A DNA stretch of 64,000 bases, taken from NCBI RefSeq assembly GCF_003002825.1, contig NZ_PVTE01000002.1:1-64000 (forward strand), written 5' to 3'. The position numbers were made by a program, and so were the translations under genes. A model generated the notes under the pieces. It was not told where the DNA came from. It was given only the letters and a program-made list of their open reading frames with translations, and made no database searches. The stretch comes from Spirosoma oryzae. Lineage in GTDB: Bacteria; Bacteroidota; Bacteroidia; Cytophagales; Spirosomataceae. Shown in pieces: positions 29,899 through 37,528 of the stretch (its first letter is position 1; each line of letters starts with the position of its first letter).

Positions 29899-31974
29899 TT
29901 ACCAGACTTTGATACGGTCTTCCGGCTTTTTATACATCTTATTGTCCGGTTGCACATTGAACGCCTGATACCAAGCAGTGATATTTGACAGCGGCCCGTT
30001 GCAACGATACATACCCGGTGCGTGCGGGTCGGTCATGATCTGTTGTGCCTGCTGTTCCGGCAACATATTGACACGCCATACCTGCGCCCACGACAAAAAG
30101 AATCGCTGATCGGGTGTGAAGCCGTCAATCATGGCTTTTTTTCCGCTTGCTTTACCCTGTGCCGTTTTCTTAAACGCATCGTACGCGATAGCCAGTCCGC
30201 CGAGATCTGCCAGGTTTTCGCCGAGCGTCAGTTGGCCGTTTACTTTCAGCGAATCAAGCACTTTGAAACCAAAGAATTGCTCCTTAACCTGGTCAGCCCG
30301 CTTCTTGAAGTTGTCAGCGTCATCTTTTGTCCACCAATCGCGGAGGGTTCCATCGGCGTCGTACTGACGGCCTGAATCATCGAAACCGTGCGTCATCTCA
30401 TGACCGATTACGGCACCGATACCACCGTAGTTGACGGCATCGTCGGCATCGAAGTCAAAGAAAGGAAATTGCAGAATAGCCGCCGGGAACGCAATCTCGT
30501 TGTTGACAGGACTGTAATACGCATTAACCGTGGGGGGCGTCATGCTCCACTCCGTCTTGTCGACGGGCTTGCCCAGACGATTGATCATGTAGTTATACCG
30601 CCACTTACTGACCGATTTTACATTACCATAGAAGTCATTGCGGGCGATGGTTACACCGTCGTAATTCTTCCATTTGTCGGGGTAGCCGATTTTACGTTTG
30701 AATGACGTCAGTTTGTTTAGCGCCCGTTTCTTGGTCTCCTCGCTCATCCAGTCGAGGTTTTTAATGTGCTCCTTGTACGACGCTTCCAGGTTATCGACCA
30801 GCGTCAGCATGCGCTGCTTGGCCTCCGGCTTGAAGTACGTTTGCACATAGAGCTGACCCAGTAAATCACCCAGTGACCCGTCGATCAGGCCGCTAATGCG
30901 TTCCCAGCGGGGTGTCTGTACTTTTTGCCCCGTCAGAACGCGTGAGAACGCGAAATTCTGTTTGACGAACGCGTCGCTCAGATACGGTGCGCCGTCCTTG
31001 ATGATGTTCCAACGCATGTACGTGCGCAAGTCTTCGATGGGCGTAGCCGTAACAAGACTGTCGAGCGACTTATAGAAGGTCGGATTTTGTACCAGCACCG
31101 TGTCCTGATTACGTACACCAAACTTTACCAGTTGGTCAGCCCAGTTAATACCGGGTGTCTGCTGACTGAAACTGGCAACGGTTAACTTATTGTAGGTTTT
31201 ATACGGATCGCGCATCTCGACCCGCGACATCTGGGCTTTTGCCAGTGCCGTTTCCATCCGCATAATCACGTCCGCGTCCTGCGATGCTTGGGTAGGTTCT
31301 TCACCGATCAGCGCGAACATCTTCGTCACGTTGTCTCGGTAAGCATCGCGTATCTTCTGACTGCGACCATCGTTTTTCAGGTAATAGTCGCGGTCGGGAA
31401 GCGAGGTGCCCCCCTGCCCAAAGGAAGGCAGGTATTTGCTGACATTTTTACGATCCTGCGTGATGCCGAAGTTGAACAGCATCCCGTTGCCCTGCGATCG
31501 CTGGTAAGCCAATTCGTCGAAGAACACCGTCTTGTTGTTGACTTTCTCGATACGGGCCAGGTCAGCCTTGATCGGATCAAAACCACGCTGGTCGATCGCA
31601 GCGGTGTCCATCCCACTGCTGTAAAAGTCGCCGACCATCTGGTACAGTCGTCCCTTCGTCGTGGTTTTAGCGGCATCGTCCAGCAGCGTTTTCATGGCGG
31701 CTACGCTTTTGTCGCGCAGTTCGTTGAAACTACCCCACGACGTTTTCGACGCCGGAATCTCGTTTTTCTTCAGCCAGTTGCCGTTAGCATACAAATAGAA
31801 GTTGTCACCCGGTTTGACCGACATGTCCATGTTCTGCGGATCGATAAACTTCCGGGTGGCAATCGGGGCTACGGGTAAGGGTTTTTTAACCGGTGGTACC
31901 AGAATATGGGCCATTGCGCCTGTAGCCTGCAAGGCAAGCGCTACAAACACCAGTTTGGTTAGTTGCTGATTCAT
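29899..31974 (-). CDS. M13 family zinc metallopeptidase (PepO/neprilysin-like)
   Basis: This 691-residue exported endopeptidase has a signal peptide (MNQQLTKLVFVALALQATGAMA) when started at ATG 31974, three codons inside the open frame. The M13 features are present: N-terminal DMSVKPGDNFYLYANGNWLKKNEIP, the zinc motif HEMTH in GAVIGHEMTHGFDDSGRQYD, the third ligand in GENLADLGGLAIAYDA and the C-terminal PEDRIKVW. The family cuts oligopeptides in the periplasm. It has its own terminator and a probable -7 element upstream, so it is monocistronic. Confidence 0.95.
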   Translation of the reverse strand: MNQQLTKLVFVALALQATGAMAHILVPPVKKPLPVAPIATRKFIDPQNMDMSVKPGDNFYLYANGNWLKKNEIPASKTSWGSFNELRDKSVAAMKTLLDDAAKTTTKGRLYQMVGDFYSSGMDTAAIDQRGFDPIKADLARIEKVNNKTVFFDELAYQRSQGNGMLFNFGITQDRKNVSKYLPSFGQGGTSLPDRDYYLKNDGRSQKIRDAYRDNVTKMFALIGEEPTQASQDADVIMRMETALAKAQMSRVEMRDPYKTYNKLTVASFSQQTPGINWADQLVKFGVRNQDTVLVQNPTFYKSLDSLVTATPIEDLRTYMRWNIIKDGAPYLSDAFVKQNFAFSRVLTGQKVQTPRWERISGLIDGSLGDLLGQLYVQTYFKPEAKQRMLTLVDNLEASYKEHIKNLDWMSEETKKRALNKLTSFKRKIGYPDKWKNYDGVTIARNDFYGNVKSVSKWRYNYMINRLGKPVDKTEWSMTPPTVNAYYSPVNNEIAFPAAILQFPFFDFDADDAVNYGGIGAVIGHEMTHGFDDSGRQYDADGTLRDWWTKDDADNFKKRADQVKEQFFGFKVLDSLKVNGQLTLGENLADLGGLAIAYDAFKKTAQGKASGKKAMIDGFTPDQRFFLSWAQVWRVNMLPEQQAQQIMTDPHAPGMYRCNGPLSNITAWYQAFNVQPDNKMYKKPEDRIKVW

Positions 31975-32009
31975 GAAGTACACGTAAACTTTTGTTGAGT
32001 GTAAAGGGT

Positions 32010-32017
32010 CAAATTTA
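32010..32017 (-). promoter_or_regulatory. -7 element for the M13 peptidase
   Basis: TAAATTTG on the minus strand matches TAnnTTTG, 36 bases before the start codon. A TTG lies 24 bases upstream of it, slightly too far for the usual spacing. Confidence 0.5.
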
Positions 32018-32097
32018 CAGTTTATTTACTTCTTCTATACGCAAAAAAGCACAGCCGGCGAACTGCGCTTTCACACTATGACCAAATTTTTTGCTAG

Positions 32098-32685
32098 CTA
32101 CTGACCCGCCACCGACGTTTTGTAAGCCCGGGCATACGTACCGTCCTTGTATTGATCGAAGGGTTCTTTCTGGTGGTTGTTGCCGCCGAAATACGTGATG
32201 ATCTGGTGGAACAATTGAGGCTTCAGATAGCCGGGAATAGGCTGAATCAAATTGAATTTTTCGTCCATAAACACCGTCGTGGGGTAGCTCATCTGATTTT
32301 TGAGCAAAGCCGCAGCCAGTTCGTGTACTCCCCGACTTCCTCCGCTTATGTATTTGAACGTCTGCTTGCCCAGTGTCACGTCGGCCGTTTGTTCCGCGTT
32401 GAAGCGAACGGGGTAATAATTGGCGTTGACATAGTCGACTATAGCAGGTTTCGAGAAGGTTTCCCGGTCCATTACTTTGCACCAGCCACACCAGTCGGTA
32501 TACACATCGATCACGAATTTGCGCGGTTGCTTCTGCGTGAGGGCATACGCTTCCTGAATCGTCAGCCACTTTATATGTTTAGGCTCGGATTTAACGGAAG
32601 CTGATTCGGAAGCAGGCGCGGGAAGCCGAAACGCACAGAGCGCAAACAGCCCCAGTGTAGCGGCAAGCAGCAGAAAACGAGTCAT
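32098..32685 (-). CDS. Exported thioredoxin-fold protein
   Basis: This 195-residue protein has a signal peptide (MTRFLLLAATLGLFALCAF) from ATG 32685 and a thioredoxin-like domain with the redox motif DWCGWCKVMDRETF. This is followed by NYYPVRFNAEQ and the cis-proline segment YPTTVFMDE. The WCGWC motif and MDRETF spacing are those of DsbD-C-terminal/DUF255-like thioredoxins, so a periplasmic thiol-disulfide role is likely. The partner is unknown. The longer frame to 32736 would hide the signal peptide. Confidence 0.9.
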   Translation of the reverse strand: MTRFLLLAATLGLFALCAFRLPAPASESASVKSEPKHIKWLTIQEAYALTQKQPRKFVIDVYTDWCGWCKVMDRETFSKPAIVDYVNANYYPVRFNAEQTADVTLGKQTFKYISGGSRGVHELAAALLKNQMSYPTTVFMDEKFNLIQPIPGYLKPQLFHQIITYFGGNNHQKEPFDQYKDGTYARAYKTSVAGQ

Positions 32686-32759
32686 AGTCGGACGGGCGTT
32701 GATTGATGGAGGAGTGTCCCTTTCTGTAACGTTCAACAGGCCATAAAATTAGCGGCTAC

Positions 32760-33428
32760 TCAATTTTTGACCGCTCGTAAAACATCCCGTTTGTGGCGCG
32801 GGCCGGAGTGCTTTTCAACGGTCAAACCAGCCGCCCGCATCGCCCGTTGAACAATGCTTTTGGAACAGTACGTTGTCAGTAATCCACCGGGTAACAAGAA
32901 CCCCGCCAGTTTCGAAAACATATCGACTTCCCAAAGCTCCGGCTGCGAGGTCGGCGAAAAGGCATCGAAGTAGATGAGCTGGAATTGGTGCTCCGTGTTG
33001 AACTCCTGCAAACTCACCTGTCGTTTTTCCAGGGTAAAGAATGGCGTGATAGCCACTGCTTCATTCCAGGGAGCTTCGTGCAGCGCGGCCAGTTGAGTCG
33101 TGGCCAGTAGTTGATCATAATTCAACCGGCGCGCTTCCGCTAACGGGACCGGCTCAGTGTCGATACTTACGTAGTGAACAGGCCGCTGGAGCCGCTCGGC
33201 TTCGCGAAGAGTCAGGAGGGCATTCAGGCCGGAACCGAAGCCCATCTCAAACAAATTGATCGGTTCGGCCGCAAATCGATCGAAAGCCGGAAACAAGCCG
33301 AGTTCGATATAAACCCGCTGTGACTCCTGCCAGGCTCCGTAGACAGAATGATAACTTTTCTCTAAATCGCCGTTCACCAGCGTGTGTGATCCGTCGGCCG
33401 TCATGATCACCCGAATTGCCGTATTCAT
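32760..33428 (-). CDS. mnmD: tRNA 5-methylaminomethyl-2-thiouridine methyltransferase MnmD
   Basis: This 222-residue protein is the stand-alone methyltransferase corresponding to the N-terminal half of MnmC, which adds the final methyl group to wobble uridine 34. It has the SAM-binding FEMGFGSGLNALLTL, the DAFSPTSQPELW motif and YCSKSIVQRAMRAAGLTVEKHSGPRHKRDVLRA at the end. The FAD-dependent MnmC half is absent, as is usual outside Proteobacteria. It is divergent from the DUF4293 gene. Confidence 0.93.
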   Translation of the reverse strand: MNTAIRVIMTADGSHTLVNGDLEKSYHSVYGAWQESQRVYIELGLFPAFDRFAAEPINLFEMGFGSGLNALLTLREAERLQRPVHYVSIDTEPVPLAEARRLNYDQLLATTQLAALHEAPWNEAVAITPFFTLEKRQVSLQEFNTEHQFQLIYFDAFSPTSQPELWEVDMFSKLAGFLLPGGLLTTYCSKSIVQRAMRAAGLTVEKHSGPRHKRDVLRAVKN

Positions 33429-33445
33429 ACCATTACTTTTTCGGC

Positions 33446-33453
33446 TACTTTTG
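33446..33453 (+). promoter_or_regulatory. -7 element for the DUF4293 gene
   Basis: TACTTTTG followed by C matches TAnnTTTG, 27 bases before the ATG at 33480. No TTG at normal distance. Confidence 0.5.
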
Positions 33454-33479
33454 CACTATACAACCTTACAGACGTATCT

Positions 33480-33989
33480 ATGATTCAACGCGTTCAAAGC
33501 ATATTTTTAGTACTCATTACCATTTGCATGGTCGTCGCCCTGTCCAACCCAATCTGGGAAAAAATGGGGGCAAAACCGTCGGAAATGGCGCACCTGACGG
33601 CGCTGGAATACAGTCAGCAGCAGGTTGTGGCAGCGCAGGCTGGGCTTCCGCAGCAAGTAGCACCCAGCACGGCCGTTACGCCCGTCTGGTACCTGGCGCT
33701 GCTGATCGCCATCGTTGGCCTGGTCGCACTCTATACAGTTTTCCAATACCGGAATCGCCTGACACAAACAGCCCTGTGTGCGATTAACGCCATTATGCTG
33801 ACTGCTATCATGGGTATCGTACTGTACCGGACTTTATACACTAGCAAGAGCTACGGTAGTCCCGGCGATCAGGGCGAGTATCAACTCGGCTTCTACGCAC
33901 TTGTTGCTGCGCTGATCTTCAATGCACTGGCGAATCGTTTTATTCGACGCGACGAGAAGCTGGTTCGCGGAGCCGACCGGCTTCGGTAA
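33480..33989 (+). CDS. DUF4293 family membrane protein
   Basis: This 169-residue protein has four predicted membrane helices and the characteristic start MIQRVQSIFLVLITICMVV of the Bacteroidota-specific DUF4293 family. Between helix 1 and helix 2 is a periplasmic loop, and the end FIRRDEKLVRGADRLR is the usual basic tail. The function is unknown. A terminator follows and overlaps the stop of the convergent PAP2 gene. Confidence 0.9.
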   Translation: MIQRVQSIFLVLITICMVVALSNPIWEKMGAKPSEMAHLTALEYSQQQVVAAQAGLPQQVAPSTAVTPVWYLALLIAIVGLVALYTVFQYRNRLTQTALCAINAIMLTAIMGIVLYRTLYTSKSYGSPGDQGEYQLGFYALVAALIFNALANRFIRRDEKLVRGADRLR

Positions 33990-34013
33990 TCGTATTGACC
34001 GTATACCTTTCGA

Positions 34014-34049
34014 CCGGCCAGCTTATACAGTTGGCCGGCCTTTTTTTTG
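34014..34049 (+). terminator. Terminator of the DUF4293 gene
   Basis: A 7-bp GC-rich stem (34014-34020 with 34032-34038) is followed by eight Ts at 34041-34048. The PAP2 stop codon (34023-34025) lies in its loop. Confidence 0.8.
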
Positions 34050-34667
34050 GTCCTGTGCAACCCAGCGATACATCAGCAGATAAACCACCACCGTCGAAAC
34101 GGTCCCGATGGTCGATCCCACGTATGCATCCTCCACGAAATGCTGGAAGAGATACACCCGCGAGTAGCCCGTCAGCGCAGCTATCACCAGAAAAAACCAG
34201 CCCCGCCCCTTCCGCTCGTCCAGTAGTGCCAGCATACCAAACAACGCAAAAGCCGATGTCGTATGCCCCGACGGAAAGCTGTTGTAGCTATGAATGTCCA
34301 GCCCTTTAATGATGTGGTATTGATACGTCGAATGCTCAAACGTTTTCAAGGGCCGAAGCGAGTCTGAGAAGACAACCTGTTTGAGAAATAGCGACACCAG
34401 CGACGACAGGGCAAAGCTGGCGAAAGCCATCAATCCAATTCGGCGATTATTGATTGCCAGAAGCAGACAGACGAGCACAAAGAAAACACCGTCGCCCAGA
34501 TAGGTTACGTATGGAAAGACTTCGTCGGCTGCGGGCGCATTACGCACATTGACCCATTGCATCAGTTGCTCCTGCGAACGTGTTAACTGTAACACGCCGA
34601 CTACGATCAGCAGCAGCAGGTACGGCAGAAAAAAGGCGTAATTGGCGCGAATGATTCGGAACACCAT
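34023..34667 (-). CDS. PAP2-family membrane phosphatase
   Basis: This 214-residue protein has about six membrane helices and the three PAP2 motifs in order: KQVVFSDSLRP (K-x6-RP), SFPSGH and SRVYLFQHFVEDAY (SR-x5-H-x3-D). The family dephosphorylates lipid phosphates such as undecaprenyl pyrophosphate or phosphatidic acid at the membrane. Its ATG shares one base with the GldH stop (TGATG at 34669-34665), so the two are translationally coupled. Confidence 0.92.
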   Translation of the reverse strand: MVFRIIRANYAFFLPYLLLLIVVGVLQLTRSQEQLMQWVNVRNAPAADEVFPYVTYLGDGVFFVLVCLLLAINNRRIGLMAFASFALSSLVSLFLKQVVFSDSLRPLKTFEHSTYQYHIIKGLDIHSYNSFPSGHTTSAFALFGMLALLDERKGRGWFFLVIAALTGYSRVYLFQHFVEDAYVGSTIGTVSTVVVYLLMYRWVAQDQKKGRPTV

Positions 34668-35155
34668 CAGTTTGATGAATTGGCTGGCTTGGCCCGCTCG
34701 ACGCTGATACCAACGCTCTGCACGTTCAGCAGCGGATCTTGCCGCATATACTGCCGAAGCTGAATGGTGTACTTGCCCGGTTTTGGAAACAGGTAGTTTC
34801 GTTTAAACAGAAACTTGTGGTCGAACAAATCCCCTAGCCCATCGCCATTCGGCTTACCCGTTTTGGGGTCCATCAGGATCAGCTCATCCAGTTTCGACTC
34901 GATTTCCTTTCCTGAACTATCACGCAGATAGCGGGTCAGGTATAGGTTGTAATACCCGTACGACAGACTATTGCGCAGGTTGTAGTAGAGATTATATGGA
35001 ATCGACGCGTCCTTGATCTCAAACGTAAACGACGGTGCATTCTTGATGTACCATTTACCGTCGTCGATATCAGTGTATTCGTTGAAAACGGCATTAGAAT
35101 CGCAGCCGACGAGCAAGCCGACCAACAGTACCAACGCCCAAACCGTTTGTTTCAT
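34667..35155 (-). CDS. gldH: Gliding motility lipoprotein GldH
   Basis: This 162-residue lipoprotein has a signal MKQTVWALVLLVGLLVGC (lipobox LVGC) and the GldH features NEYTDIDDGKWY, YNLYYNLRNSLSYGYYNLYLTRY and a C-terminal GKYTIQLRQYMRQDPLLNVQSVGI. GldH is needed for gliding motility and the type IX secretion-linked machinery in Flavobacterium; in non-gliding relatives it may serve another envelope role. A complete promoter lies just upstream, and the PAP2 gene is coupled downstream. Confidence 0.93.
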   Translation of the reverse strand: MKQTVWALVLLVGLLVGCDSNAVFNEYTDIDDGKWYIKNAPSFTFEIKDASIPYNLYYNLRNSLSYGYYNLYLTRYLRDSSGKEIESKLDELILMDPKTGKPNGDGLGDLFDHKFLFKRNYLFPKPGKYTIQLRQYMRQDPLLNVQSVGISVERAKPANSSN

Positions 35156-35174
35156 AGCGTACTATACGAAGTTG

Positions 35175-35206
35175 CAAAGCTACGACAGGTAGCGGTGGGT
35201 GCCAAA
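35175..35206 (-). promoter_or_regulatory. Promoter of gldH
   Basis: On the minus strand TTTG (35206-35203), 20 bases and TAGCTTTG followed by C (35182-35175) match the consensus, 20 bases before the ATG. The expected leader is only about 12-15 bases. Confidence 0.7.
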
Positions 35207-35214
35207 CCGCAAAA

Positions 35215-35232
35215 AAACTATGACGATAGTTT
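35215..35232. promoter_or_regulatory. Palindromic operator candidate for the BlaI-type repressor
   Basis: AAACTAT (35215-35221) and ATAGTTT (35226-35232) form a perfect 7-bp dyad with a 4-base spacer. It overlaps the -33 TTTG of the repressor's own promoter. A second palindrome AACTAGTT (35244-35251) fills the spacer of that promoter. This is where BlaI/MecI proteins usually bind; binding itself is inferred. Confidence 0.6.
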
Positions 35233-35260
35233 GGAAACGAGAAAACTAGTTATAAATTTG
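35230..35260 (+). promoter_or_regulatory. Promoter of the BlaI/M56 operon
   Basis: TTTG (35230-35233), 19 bases and TAAATTTG (35253-35260) match the consensus fully. The -7 element ends only four bases before the ATG at 35265, so transcription should start at or next to the start codon, giving a leaderless or near-leaderless message. Confidence 0.7.
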
Positions 35261-35264
35261 ATTT

Positions 35265-35627
35265 ATGGAAAAGCTGACCGCTAAAGAGGAAGAAGTGATG
35301 CGGGTATTGTGGAAGATGGAGCAGGCCTATGTAAAAGACATGGTGCCGCTCTTCGACAATCCACCACTGCATTACAATACAGTGTCGACCATTATTCGCA
35401 ACCTGGAAGAAAAAGGGTACGTGGGTCATAAAGCTTACGGCAACACCCATGAGTACTACCCCATTGTCTCGAAAGAGTTCTACCAGAATCGGTTCGTCCT
35501 GAAAAAGGTTGTCGGTGACTACTTCGATAATTCGTACAAGAATCTGGTCAGCTACTTTGCGGAGAACGAGAAAATCTCGGCCGACGAGTTACGCGAGATT
35601 CTATCGCTGATCGAACAGAAAAAGTAA
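35265..35627 (+). CDS. BlaI/MecI/CopY-family transcriptional repressor
   Basis: This 120-residue winged-helix repressor starts MEKLTAKEEEVMRVLWKMEQAYVKDMVP and has the recognition-helix segment HYNTVSTIIRNLEEKGYVGHKAYGNTHEYYP typical of BlaI. The C-terminal part (YFAENEKISADELREILSLIEQ) is the dimerisation helix pair. In the classical system BlaR1 senses a signal and its cytoplasmic protease inactivates BlaI. The M56 gene 36 bases downstream is the matching partner. No beta-lactamase or PBP2a gene is nearby, so the target is not obvious. Confidence 0.93.
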   Translation: MEKLTAKEEEVMRVLWKMEQAYVKDMVPLFDNPPLHYNTVSTIIRNLEEKGYVGHKAYGNTHEYYPIVSKEFYQNRFVLKKVVGDYFDNSYKNLVSYFAENEKISADELREILSLIEQKK

Positions 35628-35663
35628 CGGGCTTTTCGCTTCACCACACCAAATTCTTCTCCA

Positions 35664-37520
35664 ATGGAAACGCTGCGTTATGTGTTGCTGGCCAATGGTC
35701 TGCTGATCGTGGTAAGCGTTGCCTTTTACTTACTGCTCCGGCGCGAGACGTTTTTCAACACCAACCGGCTTATGCTCTGGCTGGGCGTTTTGTCGGTACT
35801 GGTGCTCCCGGCGCTACAGTTTCCTGACTGGCGTCCGCAACGCGTACGATCTGCCATGCAACACACCGCTCGGGTGATTGCGCCGAGCGTACTACCGCGT
35901 ACACCGGTAGCGCCCCCCGTGACAATCACGTTTCCGAACGGCCGCTCCTACCCCGTTACACCCGCCCGTCGATTGGCCCGGTTTGGCTGGTCGTGGCAAC
36001 TGGCGCTGATCGGCCTTTATCTGGTAGGCGTCGGTAGTCTGTTTATCCGTTTCCTGGTTCAGCTCGTTTCCATTCGGCGGCTTGTCCATCGTTCGGCCCG
36101 ACAGCCTTATGACACCTTTACGCTGGTAACGAACCCGGTGGTCGACGCTCCTTTCTCGTTCTTCCGATGGATAGTACTCAACCCAGCTCGACACACGGGC
36201 GACGAGCTGGAGCAGATTCTGCGGCACGAACGCGTCCATGTCCGGCAGCGACACAGCCTGGATATGCTGATGGCCGAGGGGGTGTGCATCGTTTTCTGGA
36301 TGAATCCGGCGGCTTATCTGTTCCGAAAACTGGTTCACCAGACACTTGAATTTTGCGCCGATCAGGCAGTACTGGCTGAGGGTATCGACGCCCGATCGTA
36401 TCAGTACAATCTGCTCAAAGTAAGTCTGGCATCGGGAACGACACCCATTGTGAACTCCTTCAGCACGTCGCAGCTTCGCGATCGTATCCGGATGATGAAC
36501 CGGCAGCGGTCACGCTGGTTTAAGGCGCTTAACTACCCAGTCGTTATGGTGTTGAGCCTGGCGGTAGTTACGGCCTTTGCGCGCCACAAGGCCGAGCAGA
36601 TCGCCACACAGGTGGCCGAACCCGTAGCGCGGTCATTTGTAGCTGAGCCTGTAAAAAGTATCAAAATATATACGAATGATTTACCGCTAACTACAGACTC
36701 TGTGGTTGAGTTAAATAACTCAGAAGTCAGACAAGATAGTCTAGAACAATCTGTGGTCGCGGTATCCATAGATTCATCAAAAATTGCTCGGACCGATTCT
36801 ATCTACCACAGCGACTCTAAGTTAGTCGCTTATAAAGAAGATGTTTTACACTGGGTTATTACTCCTAGAACGACATTGGACGAGTTTAACGGGCTCCAGC
36901 GTGAGCTTGCCAAGCATGGTTGTAAACTGCAATTGCGAGAGATCAAGTACAATCCTGGCTATCAATACATTGATCGAATTGACATTACCGTCATCGAGCC
37001 TGGCTCGGGGATGACTGCCTTTAGAGACACAGTCAATGACAACGGCAATCCAATAAAGGCAATTGCTGGTCATCTTTCGGTTGGCAGCCGGCGGGGGCAC
37101 AGAGGGATAGGTACTGTAGATGACTATGCTCTCTATTTCCCCGAAGAACTCAAATCACTCGCCAGTATTGATACCAAATCAGCGGCTACTTTTGTTGGCA
37201 GTGACCCTGAATCTGCCCTTGCGGCAACCCCATCTAAGCTTCAAGGAAGGAATCTACTTTCAACCCGTTACGACCGACTTTATTTCGATAACAAGTCTAC
37301 GAAGAGCAGTGGCATTTTAGTAAAAGCCGACAAATCATTGGTTGTCGACAACGACTGTCGATCGGCATCTATTTACATTAATAATGAACCTGTCGATGCT
37401 GAGGCAATCAATCTATGGACCGTCGACAAGCTCTACGCCGTCGTCAAGAGATCAAGCTATGACCCCGTAAGTAAGCACATTACACCTGTTGCCCTGCTGT
37501 TATATACGACCAATAAATAG
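35664..37520 (+). CDS. M56-family (BlaR1-like) sensor metalloprotease, mosaic C-terminus
   Basis: The 618-residue protein has N-terminal membrane helices (about 5-55 and 110-135) and the M56 zinc site HERVH in LRHERVHVRQRHSLD, with the third-ligand region QTLEFCADQAVL. From residue 271 comes a family junction motif LRDRIRMMNRQRS followed by one more membrane helix. The remaining 300 residues are an exported region of unknown fold, ending with a plug-like YINNEPVDAEAI segment. From about 36640 the DNA becomes clearly richer in A and T, with codon use unlike the first half. The 29 bases at 36477-36505 recur exactly in the next gene. It is probably the signal-sensing partner of the upstream BlaI-type repressor. 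Confidence 0.88.
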   Translation: METLRYVLLANGLLIVVSVAFYLLLRRETFFNTNRLMLWLGVLSVLVLPALQFPDWRPQRVRSAMQHTARVIAPSVLPRTPVAPPVTITFPNGRSYPVTPARRLARFGWSWQLALIGLYLVGVGSLFIRFLVQLVSIRRLVHRSARQPYDTFTLVTNPVVDAPFSFFRWIVLNPARHTGDELEQILRHERVHVRQRHSLDMLMAEGVCIVFWMNPAAYLFRKLVHQTLEFCADQAVLAEGIDARSYQYNLLKVSLASGTTPIVNSFSTSQLRDRIRMMNRQRSRWFKALNYPVVMVLSLAVVTAFARHKAEQIATQVAEPVARSFVAEPVKSIKIYTNDLPLTTDSVVELNNSEVRQDSLEQSVVAVSIDSSKIARTDSIYHSDSKLVAYKEDVLHWVITPRTTLDEFNGLQRELAKHGCKLQLREIKYNPGYQYIDRIDITVIEPGSGMTAFRDTVNDNGNPIKAIAGHLSVGSRRGHRGIGTVDDYALYFPEELKSLASIDTKSAATFVGSDPESALAATPSKLQGRNLLSTRYDRLYFDNKSTKSSGILVKADKSLVVDNDCRSASIYINNEPVDAEAINLWTVDKLYAVVKRSSYDPVSKHITPVALLLYTTNK

Positions 37521-37528
37521 CGATTGCT

